NCBI RefSeq assembly: GCF_009684755.1 | Contig: NZ_BLBC01000005.1 | Coordinates: forward strand, 124,001-188,000 | Direction of reading: 5' to 3' | Length of the DNA stretch: 64,000 nt | Source of the DNA: Capnocytophaga felis | Lineage (GTDB): Bacteria > Bacteroidota > Bacteroidia > Flavobacteriales > Flavobacteriaceae | Shown here: positions 17,790 to 25,173 of the stretch, one piece after another | Position numbering within the stretch: position 1 is the first letter of the stretch | Layout: every line of letters starts with the position of its first letter | Position numbers and translations under genes: made by a program | Notes under the pieces: generated by a model | Told to the model about the DNA's origin: nothing | The model's database searches: none | Seen by the model: the letters and a program-made list of their open reading frames with translations, nothing else

Positions 17790-19334
17790 CTATTTTATCT
17801 TTTTTAACCAATTTCGCATATCTACTTCTTTGGCAATGGCAACTCGCAGTTGTGAAATTGGAATACGGATTTGCTCCATCGTGTCGCGATGACGCAAGGT
17901 AACAGTTTGGTCTTCTTTGGTTTGATGGTCAACGGTTACACAGAAAGGCGTTCCGGCTGCATCTTGACGGCGATAGCGACGCCCAACAGCATCTTTTTCG
18001 TCATAAGCCACATTGAAATCAAACTTCAATTCCTCTATAATCTCACGAGCAATTTCAGGAAGTCCGTCTTTTTTAAGTAGTGGAAGCACAGCCACTTTTG
18101 TCGGTGCTAACACAAAAGGCAAACGAAGTACCGTACGTGTGTCGCCTCCCTCCAAAGTCTCTTCCTGCAAAGCATTTGAAAACACTGCCAAAAACATACG
18201 GTCTAACCCGATGGAAGTTTCCAATACATACGGAACGTAGCTTTTATTTTCCTCAGGGTCAAAATATTGCAATTTCTTTCCAGAATATTTTTCGTGATTA
18301 CCCAAGTCGAAATCCGTGCGTGAGTGAATTCCTTCCAATTCTTTGAAACCAAATGGAAATTTGAATTCGATATCGCAAGCGGCATCGGCATAATGAGCCA
18401 ATTTTTCGTGGTCGTGGAAACGATAATTGTTATCGCCCATTCCTAATGACAAATGCCATTTTAAACGGTTTTCTTTCCAGTATTCGTACCATTCTTTTTG
18501 AGTTCCGGGCTTGATAAAAAATTGCATTTCCATCTGCTCAAATTCTCGCATACGGAAAATAAACTGACGTGCAACTATCTCATTACGAAATGCTTTTCCG
18601 GTTTGAGCAATTCCGAACGGGATTTTCATTCGTCCTGTTTTTTGCACGTTTGAGAAGTTTACAAAAATCCCCTGTGCCGTTTCGGGGCGAAGGTACAAAT
18701 CCATTGCTGTATCGGCAGTTGCTCCGAGTTTTGTTCCGAACATCAGGTTGAATTGCTTCACATCTGTCCAGTTTTTTGAACCCGATTCAGGGCAGGCAAT
18801 TTCCAACTCTTCAATCAAAGCTTTAACGTCTGCTAAATCTTCATTTTCAAGTGATTTTGCCAAACGTTTCAAGATGGTTTCTGCTTGGTTTTTATATTCA
18901 AGCACACGTGCATTCGTGCTTACAAATTGCTCTTTATCAAAGGCTTCCCCGAAGCGTTTTTCTGCCTTTGCAATTTCTTTCTCAATTTTTGCTTCAATTT
19001 TGGCTACATAATCCTCCACCAACACATCGGCACGATAACGTTTTTTAGAATCTTTGTTATCAATAAGCGGGTCGTTAAAAGCATCAACGTGCCCCGAAGC
19101 CTTCCACGTAGTGGGATGCATAAAAATAGCCGCATCAATCCCAACAATGTTTTCATTCATCTGAACCATTGCTTTCCACCAATATTCGCGAATGTTTTTT
19201 TTGAGTTCCACTCCGTTTTGTCCGTAATCGTAAACGGCACTAAGCCCGTCATAAATTTCGCTCGACTGGAAAATATAACCGTACTCCTTAGCGTGAGAAA
19301 TTACTTTCTTGAAAAAATCTTCTTGATTTACCAT
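17790..19334 (-). CDS. glyS: Glycyl-tRNA synthetase (class II, homodimeric type)
   Basis: This enzyme charges tRNA-Gly with glycine for translation. The 514-residue single-chain form matches the dimeric eukaryote/archaea-like type (called GlyQS or GlyS in genomes), not the two-subunit bacterial type. Visible features are the N-terminal EIYDGLSAVYDYGQNG, the class II motif 2 region RPETAQGIFVNF with FRNEI and REFEQMEMQFF, and motif 3 near ETSIGLDRM. A C-terminal anticodon-binding domain begins near FVLAPTKVAVLPL. A weak minus-strand TAtgTTTG box lies at 19490-19483, leaving a leader of about 150 bases with no obvious structure. Confidence 0.93.
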   Translation of the reverse strand: MVNQEDFFKKVISHAKEYGYIFQSSEIYDGLSAVYDYGQNGVELKKNIREYWWKAMVQMNENIVGIDAAIFMHPTTWKASGHVDAFNDPLIDNKDSKKRYRADVLVEDYVAKIEAKIEKEIAKAEKRFGEAFDKEQFVSTNARVLEYKNQAETILKRLAKSLENEDLADVKALIEELEIACPESGSKNWTDVKQFNLMFGTKLGATADTAMDLYLRPETAQGIFVNFSNVQKTGRMKIPFGIAQTGKAFRNEIVARQFIFRMREFEQMEMQFFIKPGTQKEWYEYWKENRLKWHLSLGMGDNNYRFHDHEKLAHYADAACDIEFKFPFGFKELEGIHSRTDFDLGNHEKYSGKKLQYFDPEENKSYVPYVLETSIGLDRMFLAVFSNALQEETLEGGDTRTVLRLPFVLAPTKVAVLPLLKKDGLPEIAREIIEELKFDFNVAYDEKDAVGRRYRRQDAAGTPFCVTVDHQTKEDQTVTLRHRDTMEQIRIPISQLRVAIAKEVDMRNWLKKIK

Positions 19335-19511
19335 AGTTTTTTAGTTGAAATCACAAATGAACACAAAAAATCTTTAATATAAATTCTTTTTATTCACTTA
19401 TTTAGCTTATTTTAATAATTAAAAATATCAATTTACCTTGTGAAAGTATACCTATCAATACTTTTACCAAAAATTTAACGCACAAACATAGTAAATAATT
19501 TCAAAAAAACA

Positions 19512-19519
19512 TATTTTTG
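19512..19519 (+). promoter_or_regulatory. Promoter -7 box (TAttTTTG) for comF
   Basis: This TAnnTTTG element lies 22 bases before the comF ATG. No clear TTG is seen at -33. Confidence 0.45.
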
Positions 19520-19541
19520 CCCTGAAAATAAATCTGATTTT

Positions 19542-20234
19542 ATGATTTTTAGGGATTTACTTTCCGTGATATTACCTGACTACTGTATGGGGTGTGGTTG
19601 TATCTTGAATGATAAGGAATCTTTTCTGTGTATCTCTTGCAGAGGAAAACTTCCTGAAACACAGATGCATTTACAAAAAGAAAATCGAATAACAAAACGG
19701 CTTTACGGACAATGCGATTTATTCTGTGCCACTTCACTTTTTTATTTTCATAAAGATAGCGTAGTACAACATTTAATCCATCAATTGAAATACAAAGGCA
19801 AGGAGGAAATCGGAAATTGGTTGGGAAATTGGTTGGGCGAAAAAATAAAAACAGTGCAAGATTTCCAAAAAACAGACATTGTAATTCCCGTTCCTTTACA
19901 TAAAAATAAGTTAAAAAAACGGGGATATAACCAAGTTGCTCTTTTTGGAAAATGTTTGGCTCGAATTTTGCAAGCGGAATACATTGATGACGTACTGATA
20001 AAAGTAAAAACGAATACCACACAAACCCAAAAGGATTTATGGTCACGTTTTGCTGATAGTAAAGATATTTTTTCAATCCAAAATGGAGATAAAATAAAAG
20101 GAAAAAATGTTCTGCTTGTTGATGATTTGATTACTACCGGAGCAACTATCGAAAGTTGTTATAATCAATTAATTAAAATAGAAAATGTAAGGGTAGGTTT
20201 AGCGACTATGGCTTATTCTTTATTACATAATTAA
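19542..20234 (+). CDS. comF: ComF-family phosphoribosyltransferase-like protein
   Basis: This 230-residue protein has an N-terminal four-cysteine zinc site (CMGCGC ... CISC, about residues 13-31) and a C-terminal type I phosphoribosyltransferase fold with the PRPP loop VLLVDDLITTGAT. ComF is needed for DNA uptake across the inner membrane in transformable bacteria, but the gene is also kept in non-competent species, so competence is not implied. The motif QTQKDLWSR is typical of the family. Confidence 0.85.
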   Translation: MIFRDLLSVILPDYCMGCGCILNDKESFLCISCRGKLPETQMHLQKENRITKRLYGQCDLFCATSLFYFHKDSVVQHLIHQLKYKGKEEIGNWLGNWLGEKIKTVQDFQKTDIVIPVPLHKNKLKKRGYNQVALFGKCLARILQAEYIDDVLIKVKTNTTQTQKDLWSRFADSKDIFSIQNGDKIKGKNVLLVDDLITTGATIESCYNQLIKIENVRVGLATMAYSLLHN

Positions 20235-20304
20235 ACCTTTTGGGAAAAACAAAGTCCAATAGGAGATGATTAGTAAATTTAATATTAACTTTAATTTTTA
20301 AAAA

Positions 20305-20550
20305 ATGAAGAACACTTTAAAATTAATGGCAGTTGCATTTTCAATGTTTGCGTTTAGTGCAAATGTTCAGGCTGCAAGCTTCGACCAAGAAGTACAAATC
20401 GTACAAGAAAAAGACGGAGTAAAACAAGAAAAGAAATCTTGTTGCAAAAAAGACGGCAAGAAAAAATGCGACAAAAGCGAGAAATCTTGCTCAAAAGAAG
20501 GAAAAGAAAAAAAATCTTGCTGCAAGAAGAACAAAGAACAAAAGAAATAA
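20305..20550 (+). CDS. Small secreted Cys/Lys-rich protein (81 aa)
   Basis: A clear signal peptide (about residues 1-23, ending VQAA) precedes a mature part of roughly 58 residues dominated by Lys, Glu and Cys. It holds two SCCKK blocks and three single cysteines in between (KKCDKSEKSCSKE region). The even spacing of cysteines in a charged background suggests periplasmic metal binding or redox, but no family is recognised. It is separated from comF by 70 bases and followed by a terminator, so it is probably its own unit. Confidence 0.7.
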   Translation: MKNTLKLMAVAFSMFAFSANVQAASFDQEVQIVQEKDGVKQEKKSCCKKDGKKKCDKSEKSCSKEGKEKKSCCKKNKEQKK

Positions 20551-20574
20551 TTCTTTTGTTTGATTCAGATTCAT

Positions 20575-20608
20575 AAAAATCTCGGCATAAAATAGCTGAG
20601 ATTTTTTT
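20575..20608 (+). terminator. Terminator after the Cys/Lys-rich protein gene
   Basis: A stem with a G-U pair (20575-20586 with 20595-20606) runs into seven T. Confidence 0.75.
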
Positions 20609-20673
20609 ATTGTCCAAATATCACCCACTTTCAATTTTCGCAGCCATAACCAACATAATTTTGCTAAAAAGTT

Positions 20674-20702
20674 TTGCGATTGAATTTTAATTCTTACCTT
20701 TG
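20674..20702 (+). promoter_or_regulatory. Promoter of the pheA-tyrA operon
   Basis: TTG (20674-20676), an 18-base spacer and TAccTTTG (20695-20702) fit the group consensus closely. Transcription would begin near 20708, only about a dozen bases before the leader-peptide ATG. Confidence 0.75.
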
Positions 20703-20720
20703 CGAGAAATTAACAAATTA

Positions 20721-20774
20721 ATGACAAGCAATAACACATATTTCCGCTTTTATTATTTTTACTTTTATTCATAA
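20721..20774 (+). CDS. Phe/Tyr leader peptide of the pheA operon attenuator
   Basis: This 17-codon open frame reads M-T-S-N-N-T-Y-F-R-F-Y-Y-F-Y-F-Y-S. Nine of 17 residues are aromatic (five Tyr, four Phe), and all fall in codons 7-16. It begins just after the predicted transcription start, is followed by competing hairpins and a terminator, and precedes prephenate dehydratase and prephenate dehydrogenase genes, the enzymes that make exactly Phe and Tyr. By analogy with proteobacterial pheA and trp leaders, ribosome stalling at these codons when charged tRNA-Phe or tRNA-Tyr is scarce would permit read-through. Confidence 0.85.
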   Translation: MTSNNTYFRFYYFYFYS

Positions 20775-20873
20775 AATAAAAGCGGAGACTTTGTGTACAT
20801 AAAAATAGCATAGTAAATAAATTTAGTATTAAACAATGGAAAAAGTCTCGGTAATACGAGGCTTTTTCTTTTT
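20744..20873 (+). promoter_or_regulatory. Ribosome-mediated transcription attenuator
   Basis: Four segments can be assigned. Segment 1 (20744-20754) lies inside the Phe/Tyr codons and pairs perfectly over 11 bases with segment 2 (20775-20785). The adjoining GAGACTTT (20785-20792) is an exact 8-base complement of AAAGTCTC (20842-20849). The latter is the 5' arm of the terminator, 20840-20850 with 20857-20867, followed by a T-rich tract to 20873. Stalling in segment 1 frees segment 2 to pair with the terminator arm (antitermination); free translation lets the terminator form. The geometry is read directly; regulation is inferred. Confidence 0.82.
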
Positions 20874-20887
20874 AATAACCACTTCGT

Positions 20888-21715
20888 ATGACGCAAACAA
20901 TAGCAATTCAAGGAATTCAGGGGTCATTTCACTATCAAGCTGCAAAGGAATACTTCGGGCAGGCAACTAACGTATTAGAATGTTCCTCATTTGACAAAGT
21001 GGCTCAGTCAATCGTACAAGAAAAATCCCAATGGGGAGTTATGGCTTTAGAAAATAGCATTGCAGGTTCTATCTTACCGAATTATGCTCTTATCGACCAA
21101 TTAGGTCTGTTTATCATTGGAGAACATTATATTGACATACAACAAAACCTAATGGCTCTACCTCATCAGAAAATCGAGGAAATTAAAGAAGTCCATTCCC
21201 ACCCTATGGCGTTATTGCAATGCAAACAGTTCTTTCAAAGTTATCCCCATATAAAATTGGTAGAAGACTCTGACACTGCATCATCGGCAAAACGCATTTA
21301 CGACAACCAACTTCAAGGAATTGGAGCTATCGCCTCAAAAGCAGCGGCAGAAACTTATCAACTGCAAATACTGGCACACAGCATACAAACAATGAAGGTA
21401 AACGCTACCCGATTCGTAGTGTTGCAAAAAGCTGAAAACACAATCATCGACAAACAGGCAAACAAAGCCTCCATTAAATTTCAAGTACATCATAAAAGGG
21501 GAAGCCTCGCCACTGTGCTGAATGTCATCAGTGATTGTAAGATAAATATGACTAAAATACAATCACTTCCCATAATTGAAACTCCTTGGAAATATGCTTT
21601 TTTCGTGGACATTATCTTTGAGAAGTACGAGGATTTTGAAAAAGCTCACAAATTATTGTCCATTATGGCGGAAGATTTTAAAGTATTAGGCATTTACAAA
21701 AATAAATTATCATAA
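20888..21715 (+). CDS. pheA: Prephenate dehydratase
   Basis: This enzyme converts prephenate to phenylpyruvate, the committed step to phenylalanine. The 275-residue protein is the monofunctional form without a chorismate mutase domain. The N-terminal catalytic region begins IAIQGIQGSFHYQAA, and the TRF motif (ATRFVVL) marks the active site. A C-terminal ACT domain (about 195-275, KIQSLPI motif) is the usual Phe-binding regulatory site. The start is 15 bases after the attenuator T-tract. The tyrA gene follows after 30 bases. Confidence 0.92.
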   Translation: MTQTIAIQGIQGSFHYQAAKEYFGQATNVLECSSFDKVAQSIVQEKSQWGVMALENSIAGSILPNYALIDQLGLFIIGEHYIDIQQNLMALPHQKIEEIKEVHSHPMALLQCKQFFQSYPHIKLVEDSDTASSAKRIYDNQLQGIGAIASKAAAETYQLQILAHSIQTMKVNATRFVVLQKAENTIIDKQANKASIKFQVHHKRGSLATVLNVISDCKINMTKIQSLPIIETPWKYAFFVDIIFEKYEDFEKAHKLLSIMAEDFKVLGIYKNKLS

Positions 21716-21745
21716 ACGTTCACTTATTTTAATAACTTTTTATAT

Positions 21746-22588
21746 ATGAAAACAGCTGTCATCATAGGATTAGGACTCATAGGAGGCTCTATGGCTCTGG
21801 AATTACGAAAACGATGCGGATACGAAATATGGGGAATAGACACCAATCCCAACAATGTACAAAAAGCATTGGAATTAGGTATCATCAACAAAGAAACCGA
21901 CTATAACCACATTGCCAAAGCAGACGTAGCCATCATAGCCGTTCCCGTAAACATCATACCGAAAGTGCTAAAAAAAACGCTTGACCACGCAGGCAAACAA
22001 ACCGTAGTTATGGATATGGGTTCTGTCAAGGAACATATTTGCCAAAGTGTATCTGACCATCCCAATCGAGGGAATTTCATAGCATCACATCCTATGGCAG
22101 GAACCGAGTTTTCAGGTCCTGAAGCAGCCATTTACAACCTGTTCGACAATAAAGTGATGGTATTTTGTGAAACGGAAAAGAGCAACAACAAGCTATTGGA
22201 GATAGCTTCCGACATAGTAAAAGCATTGCGTATGCGATTGAAAACAATGTCGCCAAAAGACCACGACCGACACGTAGCTTATGTTTCCCACTTATCACAC
22301 GTAAGCTCCTTTATGCTCGGGAAAACCGTATTAGAAATCGAAAAAGATGAGCAAAACATATTTGATTTGGCAAGCACAGGATTTGCCTCTACTGTAAGGC
22401 TTGCCAAAAGTGATGCCGATATGTGGTGTCCCATATTCTTGGAAAACAAAGAAAACGTGTTAAAATCACTCGATGAGTACATAAAAAACTTAAACGAATT
22501 CAGAATTATGATACAAAATCACGAGGAAAAAGAAATACGAACCACTATCAAAGAAATCAATCACATCAGAAAAGTTTTACGCAGCTGA
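21746..22588 (+). CDS. tyrA: Prephenate dehydrogenase
   Basis: This enzyme oxidatively decarboxylates prephenate to 4-hydroxyphenylpyruvate on the way to tyrosine. The 280-residue protein opens with the NAD-binding motif GLGLIGGS (residues 8-15). It contains HPMAGTEFSGP and HVAYVSHLSHV, the active-site histidine segments of the family. No ACT domain follows, so feedback control, if any, lies in the catalytic core or in the attenuator upstream. The aminotransferase often found between pheA and tyrA in relatives is absent here. Confidence 0.92.
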   Translation: MKTAVIIGLGLIGGSMALELRKRCGYEIWGIDTNPNNVQKALELGIINKETDYNHIAKADVAIIAVPVNIIPKVLKKTLDHAGKQTVVMDMGSVKEHICQSVSDHPNRGNFIASHPMAGTEFSGPEAAIYNLFDNKVMVFCETEKSNNKLLEIASDIVKALRMRLKTMSPKDHDRHVAYVSHLSHVSSFMLGKTVLEIEKDEQNIFDLASTGFASTVRLAKSDADMWCPIFLENKENVLKSLDEYIKNLNEFRIMIQNHEEKEIRTTIKEINHIRKVLRS

Positions 22589-23083
22589 TAAAACGCTTAT
22601 AAACTTTCTGCAGAAAAAAATTTGACAACATATCATTTACACAAAGCAGACAACACAACAAATAGTTTTATGACTTTATAGATATACAATACCAAACTTA
22701 TCGTATAGCTTCATAACATCATAATTAAAATATATTAAACATATTGATAAGGTTTATAACACAACAAATAAAAATTGTATAGCTAACAGAATAGGTTTAT
22801 AATTTTACAAACATCGAAATACAAACATAAATAATACACTTGTAACTATACACATAAAAAGTACTGAAACAAATATATAGGTTTGTAAGTTATAAATAAA
22901 AAACTTTATAAAAATTACATTTACTAACAGATTTTAAAAATAAAACAAATCAATAAAAAATAACGCTCATTGAATATAAAATCAAAATTATAAAAAAATT
23001 AACAAAAACTTAGCACTTACATTACAATAATTATTATTACATTTGCTTCGTATAATAATTTTTTAATATAAAAGTCAGCAAAA
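22589..23083 (+). other. 495-base AT-rich gap inside the aromatic gene cluster
   Basis: No gene or stable hairpin is visible. The sequence contains loosely repeated short words (GGTTTATAA-like three times, CACAACAAATA twice) and looks like decayed or low-complexity DNA. A TAcaTTTG box at 23038-23045 lies 38 bases before the next ATG and is the probable promoter of the DUF6261-type gene. Confidence 0.5.
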
Positions 23084-23860
23084 ATGAAAAAAATCATCGA
23101 AATCAAAGCCATCAACTTAGAGAAGTTGAACGTTGCAGAGTATGCTCAATTTATTGAAAGGGTTATCAATCTTGTTACAAAAGCAACTCCGGAGAAATTA
23201 TTTATTGAAAAAACTCTTTTTTCTGACTTACAAAAAAAGTTGGAAATCCTAACGGAAATCATCGGGCAGACTTATGCAAGTCAGGAGACAAAGAAACTTG
23301 CCGACATCGACAAGGAACGTAACAAATTAGCCGTGTTCTTACTATCTTCTTTCCGATTGGAAAAAAATAATATTGAAGAAAACCGAAAAGAATCCGCTAC
23401 AATCCTTTACGATGTTAGTAAAAACTACAAAGGCTTGCAATATCTTCCCGTACGGCAAAAGACACAGTTCATCAGTGCAATGCTTAACGACCTAATGAAA
23501 CGTGAAAACAACACACATATTGATGTATTGGGACTCTCAAAAACAGTAACTGCTTTAGAGGCTAAAAACCAAGAATATCAAAAGTTATCGGAAGGAAGGT
23601 CAGAAAGCCAACTTGCCAACACATTTGTTAGTTTCAAACAGATTAAAAAAGAAACAAATGCCATATATAGAGACCTGACAAAATATGCCTTTGCAGGAAA
23701 TTTATTGCACGAAAGCCCAGAAAGTTTAAATTTTATGAACTTAATGAATAAATTGATAACAGATACTATGAATGCCAATAAAAAACGTTTGTCGTCATCT
23801 TCCGCAAATAAAAACAATATGCTACCGAAAGAAGACAAAAACATATCCGACATTCGTTAA
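23084..23860 (+). CDS. DUF6261-type protein of unknown function
   Basis: This 258-residue, largely helical cytoplasmic protein has no signal peptide or membrane segment. The N-terminus (IKAINLEKLNVAEYAQFIERV) and the middle (YLPVRQKTQFISAMLNDL) resemble a Bacteroidota-specific family I know as DUF6261; this is pattern memory, not a search. The last 25 residues are Ser/Asn/Lys-rich and probably disordered. Its position between tyrA and the DAHP synthase gene is unusual, with a long gap and a promoter box in front, so it may be an insertion into the aromatic operon rather than part of it. Confidence 0.6.
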   Translation: MKKIIEIKAINLEKLNVAEYAQFIERVINLVTKATPEKLFIEKTLFSDLQKKLEILTEIIGQTYASQETKKLADIDKERNKLAVFLLSSFRLEKNNIEENRKESATILYDVSKNYKGLQYLPVRQKTQFISAMLNDLMKRENNTHIDVLGLSKTVTALEAKNQEYQKLSEGRSESQLANTFVSFKQIKKETNAIYRDLTKYAFAGNLLHESPESLNFMNLMNKLITDTMNANKKRLSSSSANKNNMLPKEDKNISDIR

Positions 23861-23959
23861 ACAACAAACATTTTAAGAAAAATAAGCATCATATTACATC
23901 TGTTGGTAATTTTTACCGAATAAAATCATCACAAATAACATAAGTAACAGAAAAAACAT

Positions 23960-25054
23960 ATGTCGAACAACCTACAAATAACAACGGAGAATAAAAAATG
24001 GTTACACGATTTGCAGCTTTCACATCCTTTAGTGATTGCAGGACCGTGTAGTGCCGAAACAGAAGAACAAGTTCTGAAAATTGCACATCAGTTAAAGGAA
24101 ACCGAAGTTAGTTACTTCCGGGCAGGCATCTGGAAACCTCGCACCCGTCCCGGTATGTTTGAAGGTGTAGGGGCATTGGGTTTGAAATGGTTACAACGTG
24201 TTAAGGAGGAAACAGGTATGAAGCTTGCCACCGAAGTTGCCAACAAAGACCACGTAAGGCTGGCATTGGAACACGATATTGATATGTTATGGATTGGTGC
24301 ACGTTCTACCGTCAGCCCGTTTATCATTCAGGATATTGCCGATGAACTTAGAAACACGGAAAAGATTGTGCTTATAAAAAATCCGGTAAATCCTGACCTG
24401 CCACTCTGGATAGGAGCCATCGAACGCCTATTAATGGCAGGAGTTAAGAATATCGGCGTGATTCACAGAGGTTTTTCATCCTATGAAAAAACGAAATACC
24501 GCAATCTTCCTGAGTGGCAAATTGTCATCGAACTGCAAAATAAGTTTCCTGAGCTGGTTCTTATCTGCGACCCTTCGCACATAACAGGCAAACGGGATAT
24601 GATTTTTGACGTATCGCAAACTGCTCTTGACCTAAACTTTGACGGACTGATGATAGAAACACATATAACTCCGGAACAAGCGTGGAGTGATGCTGCTCAA
24701 CAAGTTACCCCTGAATCCCTCATACAGATAATGAAACACTTGCGGGTAAGAAAGCAGACCACCTCCGAAGAAGATTATCAAAGCAGATTGGGAGAGCTAC
24801 GTTCTAAAATTGATATTATTGATGAGCAACTGCTTAATATGCTGAAAAAACGAATGAGTTTGTCTGACAACATCGGAGAGTTGAAGAGAGAAAAGAATGT
24901 GGCAGTGCTTCAAAACTCACGTTGGCACGCAATTTTGGGAAAAATGATTCTTGAAGGTCAGCAACGCGGACTAAGTGAAGAATTCATAACGCACATCTTT
25001 AAGGCTATCCATCAGGAATCTATCAACCGACAGGAAAAAATCCTCAATGGTTAA
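23960..25054 (+). CDS. Bifunctional DAHP synthase / chorismate mutase
   Basis: This 364-residue fusion joins the first and a late step of aromatic synthesis. The N-terminal part (about 1-265) is a type I-beta (KDO8P-like) 3-deoxy-7-phosphoheptulonate synthase with IAGPCSAE, RAGIWKPRTRPG, HRGFSSY and CDPSHITGKR. The C-terminal part (about 275-360) is an AroQ-type chorismate mutase (LGELRSKIDIIDEQLLNMLKKRM). In related proteins the mutase domain also conveys feedback inhibition by prephenate. It is 99 bases downstream of the DUF6261-type gene and ends the rightward cluster. Symbols vary (aroA, aroF, aroG), so none is given. Confidence 0.92.
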   Translation: MSNNLQITTENKKWLHDLQLSHPLVIAGPCSAETEEQVLKIAHQLKETEVSYFRAGIWKPRTRPGMFEGVGALGLKWLQRVKEETGMKLATEVANKDHVRLALEHDIDMLWIGARSTVSPFIIQDIADELRNTEKIVLIKNPVNPDLPLWIGAIERLLMAGVKNIGVIHRGFSSYEKTKYRNLPEWQIVIELQNKFPELVLICDPSHITGKRDMIFDVSQTALDLNFDGLMIETHITPEQAWSDAAQQVTPESLIQIMKHLRVRKQTTSEEDYQSRLGELRSKIDIIDEQLLNMLKKRMSLSDNIGELKREKNVAVLQNSRWHAILGKMILEGQQRGLSEEFITHIFKAIHQESINRQEKILNG

Positions 25055-25109
25055 TAACTAAAACCTATTTTAATTACAAACAAAATACCAAGCCATATCG
25101 TTTATAAAG

Positions 25110-25144
25110 AAATTGCCTATGATTTTCCCAATCATAGGCAATTT
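25110..25144. terminator. Bidirectional terminator between aromatic and methionine gene blocks
   Basis: A perfect 15-base inverted repeat (25110-25124 with 25130-25144) with a 5-base loop lies between two convergent genes. Confidence 0.8.
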
Positions 25145-25173
25145 AATATAAATATGATATATAAAATAACAAA

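Noticed and set aside
19549-20076. Minus-strand frame of 175 codons across comF.
   Set aside because: It is antisense to comF, which has clear zinc and PRPP motifs; no domain is seen in the antisense product.
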